The position numbers and the translations under genes are program-made. The notes below the pieces were generated by a model that had not been told where the DNA came from, searched no databases, and saw nothing but the letters and a program-made list of their open reading frames with translations. A stretch of DNA of 27,236 bases from Amoeboradix gromovi (taxonomy: Eukaryota > Sanchytriomycota > Sanchytriomycetes > Sanchytriales > Sanchytriaceae): positions 1 through 27,236 of the forward strand of contig CM032194.1 in assembly GCA_018985225.1 (NCBI GenBank). Reading direction: 5' to 3'. Below, piece after piece: positions 12,113 through 20,059 of this stretch (its first letter is position 1; each line of letters opens with the position of its first letter).

Positions 12113-12162
12113 TTCTTAAGGTTCTTTAGGTATAAAACTAAAGAAGGAAAAAAACTTAAGAA
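12113..12162. repeat. Compound hairpin element (family A, 50 nt)
   Basis: Begins three bases after the nad4 stop; inner loop GTATAAAA. Confidence 0.9.
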
Positions 12163-12184
12163 AAAGAAAGAGGTAAAAAGAGAG

Positions 12185-12267
12185 GGGGTTGTGGCTGAAT
12201 GATTTAGGCGATCCACTGTAAATGGATAGACTCGCGTCTAATGTAGGTTTGATTCCTGCCAACCTCA
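12185..12267 (+). tRNA. tRNA-Tyr(gta)
   Basis: Acceptor GGGGTTG/CAACCTC, anticodon stem ATCCA/TGGAT around CTGTAAA, long variable arm, discriminator A. Confidence 0.92.
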
Positions 12268-12287
12268 AGAATAATAATTATAAATAA

Positions 12288-12359
12288 GAGACCATAGCAT
12301 AAAGGTAATGCTCCCCACTCATAATGGGAAAGATACAGGTTCGAATCCTATTGGTCTTA
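12288..12359 (+). tRNA. tRNA-Met(cat), second copy
   Basis: Acceptor GAGACCA/TGGTCTT with G-U first pair, D stem GCAT/ATGC, anticodon stem CCCA/TGGG around CTCATAA. The G-C-rich anticodon stem recalls initiators, but in inverted C/G order. One of the two CAT tRNAs may serve Ile AUA. Confidence 0.92.
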
Positions 12360-12398
12360 GAAAGGTTCTTAAGAAAAGAAAGGAGGGAGAGATAGGAG

Positions 12399-12422
12399 TT
12401 CTTTAGGTTTATTTCTAAAGAA
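12399..12422. repeat. Lone inner hairpin module (24 nt)
   Basis: Arms TTCTTTAG/CTAAAGAA, loop GTTTATTT, with GAG on both sides. Same loop and flanks as the rns copy at 15587. Confidence 0.88.
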
Positions 12423-12434
12423 GAGGAGGGAAAT

Positions 12435-12525
12435 GCACATTGGTGCTACAAGATGGTATAACAGTACTGATTTGACAGGATCAACCAAAAGAGAAATTGT
12501 GAAGGAAGGTTAGAAAGGAAGAACG
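12435..12525 (+). pseudogene. Displaced small-subunit rRNA-like fragment
   Basis: Its first 31 bases are identical to 24559-24589 inside the rnl group I intron. Its last 46 (12480-12525) match rns 16325-16370 with about four differences. The front half carries GTGCTACAA, as in the 3' domain of small-subunit rRNA, and the order of parts is the rRNA order. I read it as a partial, internally shortened rns copy that differs from the resident gene. Confidence 0.65.
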
Positions 12526-12529
12526 GTAA

Positions 12530-12769
<240 letters not shown>

Positions 12770-12780
12770 AGAAATAAAAA

Positions 12781-12830
12781 TTCTTAAGGTTCTTTAGGTA
12801 TAAAACTAAAGAAGGATAAAAACGTAAGAA
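12781..12830. repeat. Compound hairpin element with one arm change
   Basis: Fifty nt, as in intact copies, but the right arm reads CGTAAGAA, breaking one outer pair. Confidence 0.88.
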
Positions 12831-12836
12831 AAAAGG

Positions 12837-12907
12837 GGACTCATTGAGAAGGTCAGTAGACTTGATAGAAAAATCAGGAATAATAGGTTCGATACCTATG
12901 GAGTTCA
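12837..12907 (+). tRNA. Aberrant tRNA-like element (identity unclear)
   Basis: Six-pair acceptor GGACTC/GAGTTC and a good T arm ATAGG-TTCGATA-CCTAT. The D arm is poor (at best three pairs) and the anticodon hairpin CTTGAT/ATCAGG closes only six bases, AGAAAA. If pairing is relaxed to CTTGA/TCAGG, the 8-nt loop TAGAAAAA contains GAA, but a regular tRNA-Phe(gaa) exists at 18420. It may be a decaying copy or an unusual tRNA. Confidence 0.45.
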
Positions 12908-12910
12908 AAA

Positions 12911-12950
12911 AGAGAGGAAAAGAGAGGAAAAGAGAGGAAAAGAGAAGAAA
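12911..12950. repeat. 10-nt purine tandem repeat, 4 units
   Basis: AGAGAGGAAA three times, then AGAGAAGAAA. Directly follows the tRNA-like element. Confidence 0.9.
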
Positions 12951-12960
12951 AAGAGAGGGT

Positions 12961-12987
12961 TTCTTAAGAAGGAAAAAATCTTAAGAA
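12961..12987. repeat. Short hairpin element
   Basis: TTCTTAAGAA then GGAAAAAAT and CTTAAGAA; an outer module with altered loop. Confidence 0.75.
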
Positions 12988-12998
12988 AAAGGGGGGGG

Positions 12999-13070
12999 AG
13001 GTATATCGTCCAAAGGAAAGGGCAGCATAATACGGATGTGAAGATGTGGGTTCGAGTCCCGCTATACTTG
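12999..13070 (+). tRNA. tRNA-Arg(acg)
   Basis: Acceptor AGGTATA/TATACTT, D stem GTCC/GGGC, anticodon loop ATACGGA closed by four pairs with a G-A mismatch at the stem base. Reads the rare CGN codons. Discriminator G. Confidence 0.88.
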
Positions 13071-13092
13071 GTGAAATAAAGAGAGAAGAAAG

Positions 13093-14922
13093 ATGTATAT
13101 ATTATTATTATTTATACCATTATGAAGTACAATAATAGTATCAATATGGGGAAGAAAATTAGGACGTGAAGGGACATATTGAATGAGTATAATATCATTA
13201 ATATTAGTAGTACTAATGTCAATAATAGGGATATATGAAGCAGGAATAGAGCAAATGACAGGAAGAATAGTATTAGGAAGTTGAATAGAAACAGAAGATA
13301 CAAATATAAGATATGGGTTTATATATGATCCATTAGCATTAGGAATGGTATTTGTAATAGCATTTATATCATTAGTAGTATTTATATTCTCAAAGGATTA
13401 TTTAGCAGAAGATCCATATATAATAAGATATTATTCAAATTTATCATTTTTTGTATTATTTATGATAATATTAGTATTAAGTGAGAATATGATATTAACA
13501 TTTTTATCGTGAGAAGGAGTGGGAATAACATCATATCTATTGATAAATTATTGATATACGAGAAGAGATTCAAACCTATCAGCAATGCAGGCAGTATTAT
13601 TGAATAGAGTAGGAGATTGAGGATTTTTAATAGCAATATTTATAATAAATATGTTATATTATACACTAGATTATAATACGTTAAGTATAATAGCAGAGTA
13701 TAGTCCACAACCGACAAATATAATAGCAATGATAAATATGATGATATTAATAGCAGGGATAGCGAAATCAGCACAAATGATATTGCATACATGATTACCA
13801 TCAGCAATGGCAGCACCAACACCAATATCAAGTTTATTACATGCGGCGACGATGGTAACATTAGGGGTGTATATATTGATAAGAGGAGCAGTAGTATTGA
13901 ATGGGATAAGTAATATATTATTGATAATATATTTTATAGGAGCATTAACATCATTAGTAGCATCATTAACAGGGTTTAGTCAATTTGATATGAAGAAAGT
14001 AATAGCTTATTCAACAAGTAGTCAAATAGGGTATATGATAACAGCATGTGGATCACAAGAATATGGAATAGCATTTAATCACTTAGTAAATCATGCATTT
14101 TTTAAAGCATTTTTATTTATAAATGCAGGGTCAATAATACATCATTTAAAAGATGAACAAGATTTCAGGAATATAGGAGTATTAATAAAATCAAATACAT
14201 GACTACATTTTGCATATCTAATAGGGACAATGAGTTTAATAGCGATGCCTTATTTTTCAGGATTTTACTCAAAAGATCTGATATTAGAAGATTTAGCACA
14301 TAGTTGATCAATAACAGTATCAGGGAGAATAGTATATTATTTACAATTATTAACAGCATGTATAACAACGATATATTGTGTAAGATCATATATATACATA
14401 TTTATGACAGATACATCAGCGACATATATACCAATAAAAGAATATAGAGTATGACCATCAATAATATTAAGTGTACCAACATTAATAGCTGGTTATTTAT
14501 TAAGTGATCTTTTAGTAGGACCAGGGACAGCATATTGAGATGGGAATGGATTGACAAAAATAAACGAGAATGAAGTAGAAGAAGATGAAATATTAATAAT
14601 GACAGTAATGATATGTCTAATAGGTACAGCATTAGGATATATATTTACAGTAGCACCACAAATAATAGGAAAATTGAATATAGGAAAAGAACGTTTTTAT
14701 TTTGACCATTTATATAATAATGTTATAGCGTCGACGATCCTAAAAGAAGGAAAACTAACAGGGCAAAAAATAGATAAGGGGATAATAGAAGAATTAGGAT
14801 ATAAAGGTTTATCGAGAATATATAATTCGTATAGGTATAATACATTAGATTCAGGGTTTTTACCTAACTATATTCTTTATCTTTTCATAGGTTTAATAAG
14901 TATCTCAGCTCTAACAATCTAA
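13093..14922 (+). CDS. nad5: NADH dehydrogenase subunit 5
   Basis: Largest antiporter-like proton-pumping subunit of complex I, 609 residues. Recognisable stretches: LTFLSWEGVGITSYLLINYW, MQAVLLNRVGDWGFL, MILHTWLPSAMAAPTPISS, LLHAATMVTLGVYILIR, FDMKKVIAYSTSSQIGYM and HAFFKAFLFINAGSIIH. The acidic NENEVEEDE segment is an odd hydrophilic loop near residue 494. Start ATG 13093 comes after GAAATAAAG, a weaker form of the leader motif. About the last 200 bases switch to T/C-ending codons. Confidence 0.96.
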
Positions 14923-15094
14923 CTGGAAAATTTCTTAAAAAATCTTAAGAAAAAAGAAGAAGAAGAAAAAGGAAATTAGAACTAGCAGAGAGTTTATTAA
15001 GTTTATTTAGGTTTAGAAACTAAAGAAAAGGAAAACTTAAGAAAAGAGAGGTAAGAGACATGAATTAAAGGAAAAATTAAGATGAAAAAAGAAA
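14923..15094. other. nad5-rns spacer
   Basis: Contains a short hairpin (TTCTTAAAAAATCTTAAGAA near 14931) and a family B element at 14991-15045; no gene seen. Confidence 0.6.
14991..15045. repeat. Hairpin element, family B
   Basis: Outer TTATTAAG/CTTAAGAA, inner stem with GTTTAGAAA loop. Lies about 50 bases upstream of the rns 5' end. Confidence 0.87.
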
Positions 15095-15187
15095 TTATAA
15101 AGTGTAAAAACGGGTTTGAAAATAGCCCAGGATGAATGCGAGTCATTAGCTTAAAACATGCTAGTCAAAGAAAAGAAAACCCAAAGT

Positions 15188-15237
15188 TTCTTAAGGTTCT
15201 TTAGGTATAAAACTAAAGAAGGAAAAAAACTTAAGAA
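15188..15237. repeat. Compound hairpin element inside rns
   Basis: Fifty-nt family A element in the 5' domain, right after AAACATGCTAGTC and a short variable stretch. Loop GTATAAAA. Confidence 0.9.
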
Positions 15238-15586
15238 AGGGGGAAGTAAAAGAGGCGAACAGGTGAGAAAGGACAAGAGCAACTCAGAAGAGAGAAGGAG
15301 AAAAGTCTTGCGGAAGGAAGATAAAACTTGTAAGTGGTTTAGGGGGAAGCATCTAAGAAGATGAGTTTATTATTCTTAAAGAAAAAATCGAAAAGGAAAT
15401 AAACAGACCGAGGATCCATAGTGAATCTTATTGGATGATTCACCACAATGGTACAGAAAAAAGGACCATCGAATTGCGCAGCAGTTAGGAATATTGGTCA
15501 ATCAACTAGAAAAGGAGGAAAAAGGGTTGGAACCAGCTAAATGACATAAAAAAAGTAAACTGAAAGGAATACAACGAACCGAAGAG

Positions 15587-15610
15587 TTCTTTAGGTTTAT
15601 TTCTAAAGAA
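15587..15610. repeat. Lone inner module inside rns
   Basis: Arms TTCTTTAG/CTAAAGAA, loop GTTTATTT, GAG on each side as a possible target duplication. Confidence 0.88.
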
Positions 15611-15751
15611 GAGGGGAGGAAAAGAAGTTAGAAAGATAACTAGCAGAAAAGGTCTAGCTAAAAATCTCGTGCCAGCAGCTGCGGTAAAACGGGTAGACCA
15701 AGCATTATCCTAGAGAAATAGGCAAAAAGTGTAGAAAAGATGGAAAGAAAA

Positions 15752-15777
15752 TTACTTAAGGATAAAATCTTAAGTAA
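15752..15777. repeat. Outer module inside rns with compensated arms
   Basis: Arms TTACTTAAG/CTTAAGTAA, loop GATAAAAT. Relative to TTCTTAAG copies both arms carry the complementary change, so the stem is kept. Confidence 0.85.
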
Positions 15778-15819
15778 AAAAGAGAGAATAGGAAGAGAAG
15801 TCAAAGGAATGGTAGATGG

Positions 15820-15839
15820 AAGGATAAAATCTTAAGAAA
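15820..15839. repeat. Half hairpin module inside rns
   Basis: AAGGATAAAATCTTAAGAAA: loop and right arm of the outer module without a left arm. Possibly a decayed copy. Confidence 0.7.
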
Positions 15840-16623
15840 TATATTAGAAGGCCAAAGAGCAAAGGCATTTGACTACAAACTATTGACATTGAACTACGAA
15901 AGCCAGGGTAGCGAAAAAGATTAGAGACCTTATTAGTCCTGGCTGTAAACGAAGAGCCCAAAGAAATAAAGAAGGGTTCCGCCTCAAAAGTACGGTCGCA
16001 AGATTGAAATTGAAATTCTTAGACGGCTCTTAAAACTGGCAGTGGAGCATGAAGTTTAATTTGATAACCCGCAAAAACCTTACCTATCCTAGAAACACGA
16101 AGCTGAAAAGAAGAGTGAACAGGTGCTGCATGGCTGTCGTAAGTTCATATTGTGAAAGATAATGGACAAGAAATCATAAGTAGGGGAAAATTTACCGACA
16201 AAATGAAAGAGGACAAGTCATTATGGCCCAGATGGATAGGGCTTAATTTGTGCTACAAAAAGGAAAACAAAGTCTATAAACATGTAAAAGTGGAAAAAAA
16301 GACGAAAGTGAAAGAATTTCGAATATCAACCAAACGAGAAATTGTGAAGGGAGGTTAGAAAGGAAGATCGGATAATAATTTGAAAATCAATTATTTGAAG
16401 TAGGAATTGCTAGTAATCGTAAATAAGTTTGTTACGGTGAACAGATCACTAAAGAGTGTACTAACCGCACATCAAGGTCTAGGAGAAAGGAGGAGAGGAA
16501 ACTATTAGAAATAGTAGTTACTACTGATAATCAACCGGATTTAAGTTGTCACAAGGTAGCTGTTGGGGAACCAGTAGCTGAATGGTAAAAAAAAAAGAGG
16601 AAAAAAGGGGAAGAAAAGGAAAA

Positions 16624-16727
16624 TTTCTTATAAAATCTTAAGAAAAAGGAGAGAAGAAAGAGGAAAGTTTATTAAAGTTCTTTAGGTATTAAACTAAAGA
16701 AGGATAAAAAGGAAAAAATATTAAGAA
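16624..16727. repeat. Two hairpin elements downstream of rns
   Basis: A short one (TTCTTATAAAATCTTAAGAA, about 16625) and an inner-module element (16665-16727) with TTTATTAAAG on the left, loop GTATTAAA, and a longer right spacer ending ATTAAGAA. Confidence 0.8.
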
Positions 16728-16740
16728 AAGGGAGGAAGAT

Positions 16741-16750
16741 AAAATAAATA
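16741..16750 (+). promoter_or_regulatory. AAAATAAATA motif upstream of nad1
   Basis: Eleven bases before the nad1 ATG, followed by GAAAGAAAGAG. Confidence 0.5.
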
Positions 16751-16761
16751 GAAAGAAAGAG

Positions 16762-17670
16762 ATGATAATAAATATGATTAGTAGCCTAATAATAATAATA
16801 TCAGTATTGTTAGCACTTGCTTATTTAACATTAGCGGAAAGAAAAGTAATGGCAAGTATGCAAAGAAGGATAGGGCCAAATGTAGTAGGAATATACGGAC
16901 TAGGACAACCGATAATGGATGGGGTAAAATTAATATTAAAAGAAGCAATAACACCAACACATGCGAATAAAATATTATATAATTTAGCGCCAATAGGGAG
17001 TCTAATAATGGCATTAATATTATGAACAGTAATACCAATAAATGGAATAACATATATAGATATGACGTATGATATATTATACATATTAGCAATATCATCA
17101 GTATCAATATTAACAGTATTATGAAGTGGGTGGTCATCAAACTCAAAATATTCATTCTTTGGATCATTAAGATCGACATCACAAATGATATCATATGAAG
17201 TAATAATAGGATTTATAATATTAACAGTGATATTTATGACGAATGAGACGCCGAATTTAACAAAAATAATAGAAAATCAAGAAAGTGTATTAAATATATT
17301 TACATTATTACCATTATTCTTTATGTTTTTAATTAGTATAGTTGCAGAGACGAATAGAGCACCGTTCGATCTACCAGAAGCAGAATCAGAACTAGTATCA
17401 GGGTTTAATACAGAATATGCAGCAGCGCCATTCGCACTATGATTTATATCAGAATATGGGAATATAGTATTTATGTCGTTATTAACAGTAAATCTATTTT
17501 TAGGAGGAAAGATGATATGACTACCAATTATATTGTTTTATTTTATATGAATAAGGGCTGCCTATCCAAGATTTAGATATACAGATTTAATGAGTCTATG
17601 TTGAGAATCATTGTTACCTTTAACAATAGGGTTTATAATAATAGTACCGAGTTTAATAATGATAGGATAG
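16762..17670 (+). CDS. nad1: NADH dehydrogenase subunit 1
   Basis: Membrane subunit at the foot of complex I that helps form the ubiquinone channel, 302 residues, eight helices. Signatures: [19 protein letters not shown] near residue 21, [16 protein letters not shown], and the acidic quinone-channel loop [20 protein letters not shown] near residue 195. Start ATG 16762 gives a conserved N terminus; a second ATG lies four codons on and cannot be excluded. Strong A-ending codon use throughout. Confidence 0.96.
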
Positions 17671-17696
17671 AGATAAAGTAAATAAAGAGAAAAAGG

Positions 17697-17837
17697 ATGG
17701 CACAATTAAAAGTATTATATTTCATAAATAGTCTAACATGAAGTTATCTAGTATTTTACATAACATATTTAATAGTGGGTAAAGTATTTTTACCATATCA
17801 ATTAAAAGCTCAATTATTACGTGCTAAATTACAATAA
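17697..17837 (+). CDS. atp8: ATP synthase subunit 8
   Basis: Small stator subunit of complex V, only 46 residues. MAQLKVLYFINSLTWSYLVF corresponds to the fungal MPQL-x-PFYFxN start, with Ala for the usual Pro; a single hydrophobic helix is followed by a basic tail QLKAQLLRAKLQ. Twenty-six bases after nad1, with GTAAATAAAG between, so the two are probably on one message. Confidence 0.9.
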
Positions 17838-17921
17838 GATTTATTAAGGAAAAAATAGATCTTAAGATTTATTAAGTATCTTTAGGTTTAGAAACTAAAG
17901 AAAAGGATAAAATATTAAGAA
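17838..17921. repeat. Hairpin element, family B, with long left flank
   Basis: Starts at the atp8 stop. AGATTTATTAAGG, AAAAAATAGATCTTAAG, then the family B core ending GGATAAAATATTAAGAA. Shares its left flank with the 5740 copy. Confidence 0.85.
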
Positions 17922-17928
17922 AGAAAAG

Positions 17929-18002
17929 GAGAGAGTGGCGGAATAGGTACACGCGTCTTGTTTAGGCCAAGAAAACTGCAGGTTCGACTCCTGTCTCTCT
18001 TA
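17929..18002 (+). tRNA. tRNA-Leu(tag)
   Basis: Acceptor GAGAGAG/CTCTCTT with G-U first pair, TGGCGGAAT D region, anticodon stem TCTTG/CAAGA around TTTAGGC. Reads CTN. Confidence 0.93.
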
Positions 18003-18008
18003 AGAAGT

Positions 18009-18018
18009 AAAATAAATG
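18009..18018 (+). promoter_or_regulatory. AAAATAAATG motif upstream of nad4L
   Basis: Fourteen bases before the nad4L ATG at 18033. The ATG within it is in another frame. Confidence 0.5.
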
Positions 18019-18032
18019 AAAAAAAAGGGGGG

Positions 18033-18305
18033 ATGGTATATAAATTAGCGATGATAATATTTATAATAGGGTTCATCGGATATATAACAAATAGGAAGAG
18101 TATATTGTTTATGATAATAGCATTAGAAATAATGTTACTAGGGGTAGCATATATATTTATATATAATTCAATATTTTTCGATGATATATATTCTTTAAAT
18201 TATGCACTGTATGTACTAGTGTTAGCTGGTGCTGAAGCAGCGGTAGGATTAGGACTGTTAATATCTTTCTATAGAAGAAGAGGATCATTAGAGTTCCCAG
18301 TATAG
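18033..18305 (+). CDS. nad4L: NADH dehydrogenase subunit 4L
   Basis: Small complex I membrane subunit, 90 residues, three helices. The helix ALEIMLLGVAYIF and the conserved AGAEAAVGLGLL carry the two membrane glutamates of the proton path. The start at 18033 gives the family length; an upstream in-frame ATG at 17958 lies within tRNA-Leu and is not used. Unlike in many fungi, nad4L is not next to nad5. Confidence 0.95.
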   Translation: MVYKLAMIIFIIGFIGYITNRKSILFMIIALEIMLLGVAYIFIYNSIFFDDIYSLNYALYVLVLAGAEAAVGLGLLISFYRRRGSLEFPV

Positions 18306-18400
18306 AAGGAAAATTTCCTTTTTCTTAAGAAAAAAAAAATAAGATTTATTAAGTTTATTTAGGTTTAGAAACTAAAGAAAAGGAAAACTTAAGAAAAGAA
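18306..18400. repeat. 95-nt block: GGAAAATTTCC + palindrome + family B hairpin
   Basis: Immediately after the nad4L stop. Order: palindrome GGAAAATTTCC, TTTTTCTTAAGAAAAA palindrome, then a family B element. The same block follows cob (19699) and, lacking the first palindrome, the rps3-like gene (27115). Confidence 0.9.
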
Positions 18401-18419
18401 GAGAAGAAAAAGGAGAAAG

Positions 18420-18492
18420 GCTTAATTAGCTTAAAGGGTAGAAGCACTAGTCTGAAAAACTAGGGAAGGTAGTTCAAATCTACCATTAGGCA
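18420..18492 (+). tRNA. tRNA-Phe(gaa)
   Basis: Acceptor GCTTAAT/ATTAGGC, D stem GCTT/AAGC, anticodon stem CTAGT/ACTAG around CTGAAAA, discriminator A. Confidence 0.93.
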
Positions 18493-18497
18493 GAAAT

Positions 18498-18507
18498 AAA
18501 ATAAATG
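18498..18507 (+). promoter_or_regulatory. AAAATAAATG motif upstream of cob
   Basis: Fourteen bases before the cob ATG, starting six bases after tRNA-Phe. Confidence 0.5.
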
Positions 18508-18521
18508 AAAAAGAGGAAAAG

Positions 18522-19658
18522 ATGAAAGGAAATCCATATATAACAATAGTAAATAGTTATTTTGTAGATAGTTCAGTACCATCGAATCTATCTTATATGT
18601 GAAGTTTTGGGTCATTATTAGGAATATGTCTAATAGTACAAATAGTGACAGGAGTAATATTAGCAATGCATTATACAGCAGAAATAAATTTAGCATTTAT
18701 AAGTGTAGAGCATATACAAAGAGATGTAATGTATGGATGATTAATACGTTATATGCATGCAAATGGAGCAGGGTTCTTTTTTATATTTGTGTATTTACAT
18801 ATAGGACGTGGGTTATATTATGGGTCATATATGAGACCAAGAACAGTAGTATGATCAGTAGGAGTGATAATATTTTTTTTAATGATGGCGACAGCGTTTA
18901 TAGGATATGTATTACCATTCTCACAAATGAGTTATTGAGCAGCGACAGTAATAACAAATTTAATGTCAGCTATACCATGAATAGGGGGAGATTTAGTGGG
19001 GTTTATATGAGGAGGATTTAGTGTAGATAATCCGACATTAAGTCGTTTTTTTAGTCTACATTATTTGTTACCATTTATAATAGCATTATTAGTATGTATA
19101 CATTTAATAGCATTACAAGAAGCAGGGTCAGGAAATCCGACAGGGATATCAGGAGAAGTGGATAAAGTACCATTTCATCCATATTATACATATAAAGATA
19201 CAGTAGGATTTATATTATTCTTTTTAGCATTAATAACATTTGTAGCATTTTTTCCGACTTATTTATTACATTCGGATCATTTTATACCAGCTAATCCATT
19301 AGTAACACCAACGCACATAGTACCAGAATTTTATTTCTTGGCACAATACGCGATATTAAGGTCAATACCAAATAAATTATTAGGTGTAATAGCGATGGCA
19401 GGGTCAATAGCAATACTATTAATAATGCCAATAGTAGAAACATCAAAAATAAGAGGGTTAAGATTTAGACCGTTAGCTAAATTTACGTATTGATTATTTA
19501 TAATAAATTTCTTTATCCTTGTCTGAATAGGGCAATGTGTACCTCAATTTCCGTATGATATAATAGGACAAGTATGTACAGGATACTATTTTGCTTATTT
19601 TATAATAATAGTACCGGTAACAGGGCTGATAGAGAATGTATTAAACGAAATAAAATAG
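18522..19658 (+). CDS. cob: Cytochrome b
   Basis: Quinol-oxidising membrane core of complex III, 378 residues, eight helices, two b hemes. Heme ligands lie in RYMHANGAG and [11 protein letters not shown] (helix B region) and in [16 protein letters not shown] (helix D). [20 protein letters not shown] is typical of the Qo side. Unusually, the Qo-site motif normally PEWY reads PEFY ([17 protein letters not shown]), and the following FLP is FLA. Translation uses TGA as Trp many times. No intron. Stop TAG 19656. Confidence 0.97.
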
Positions 19659-19698
19659 AAAAATAAATGATTAACAAAAGAAAAAATAACAAAAGAAG

Positions 19699-19789
19699 AG
19701 GAAAATTTCCTTTTTCTTAAGAAAAAAAAAATAAGATTTATTAAGTTTATTTAGGTTTAGAAACTAAAGAAAAGGAAAACTTAAGAAGA
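19699..19789. repeat. 95-nt block, copy after cob
   Basis: Near-identical to 18306-18400, including GGAAAATTTCC and the TTTTTCTTAAGAAAAA palindrome; the family B end reads CTTAAGAAGAG. Confidence 0.9.
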
Positions 19790-19803
19790 GAAGAAAAAGA
19801 GAG

Positions 19804-19877
19804 GGGGGTATAGCTCCAATTGGTAGAGCAACTGCTTTGCAAGCGGGTGGCTGTGGGTTCGAGTCCCACTATCTCCA
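19804..19877 (+). tRNA. tRNA-Ala(tgc)
   Basis: Acceptor GGGGGTA/TATCTCC with two G-U pairs, D stem GCTC/GAGC, anticodon loop TTTGCAA in stem CTGC/GCGG, discriminator A. Confidence 0.93.
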
Positions 19878-19883
19878 AGAAGG

Positions 19884-19924
19884 AAAGTTTATAAAGTTTC
19901 TTTAGGTATTTAAACTAAAGAAAG
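19884..19924. repeat. Inner hairpin, variant
   Basis: GTTTCTTTAG/CTAAAGAAA stem with loop GTATTTAAA, lacking a clear outer module; between tRNA-Ala and tRNA-Ser. Confidence 0.78.
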
Positions 19925-19947
19925 AGGATATAAATAAATTGTGTATT

Positions 19948-20031
19948 GGGAGTATCGCATAAAGGTAGTGTAATGGTCTTGAGTACCATCGAGAGTAAAT
20001 CTCATTGTAGGTTCGAATCCTACTGCTCCTA
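19948..20031 (+). tRNA. tRNA-Ser(tga)
   Basis: Acceptor GGGAGTA/TGCTCCT with G-U pairs, anticodon stem ATGGT/ACCAT around CTTGAGT, long variable arm GAGA/TCTC, discriminator A. Reads TCN. Confidence 0.92.
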
Positions 20032-20039
20032 AGGAGGAT

Positions 20040-20049
20040 GAAATAAATG
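20040..20049 (+). promoter_or_regulatory. GAAATAAATG motif upstream of nad6
   Basis: Ten bases before the nad6 ATG, with GGAGGAT directly before it. Confidence 0.48.
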
Positions 20050-20059
20050 AAGGAAAACA

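Larger units (their letters stand above)
15095..16588 (+). rRNA. rns: Small subunit ribosomal RNA
   Basis: RNA of the mitoribosome small subunit. Landmarks in order: GATGAATGCGAGTCATTAGC with AAACATGCTAGTC (5' domain), the 530-loop GTGCCAGCAGCTGCGGTAA at 15669, the 790-region ATTAGAGACC...TAAACG, GTGGAGCATG...TTTAATT, GGTGCTGCATGGCTGTCG, GAATTGCTAGTAATCG, and the decoding-site 3' end with TCACAAGGTAGC. Both termini are estimated, within perhaps 20 bases, from these landmarks. Four hairpin insertions lie in variable segments (15188, 15587, 15752, 15820), so the mature RNA presumably carries them as extra helices. Confidence 0.95.

Noticed and set aside
11698-12216. Open reading frame of 172 codons on the minus strand
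   Set aside because: Antisense of the nad4 3' end and a hairpin; composition follows the complementary strand. Other Leu/Ile-rich minus-strand frames (for example 16778-17194 and 26191-26559) are the same kind of shadow of A-rich + strand genes.
12961-12987. Rho-independent-type terminators formed by the hairpins
   Set aside because: Stems are AT-rich, occur inside rRNA genes and an ORF, and mitochondrial transcription does not use this signal; a role in RNA 3' ends is possible only for the blocks behind genes.
16152-16358. 68-codon + strand frame, and a similar one at 15158-15364
   Set aside because: Both lie entirely within rns between conserved rRNA segments; purine-rich rRNA gives Lys/Arg-rich frames by chance.
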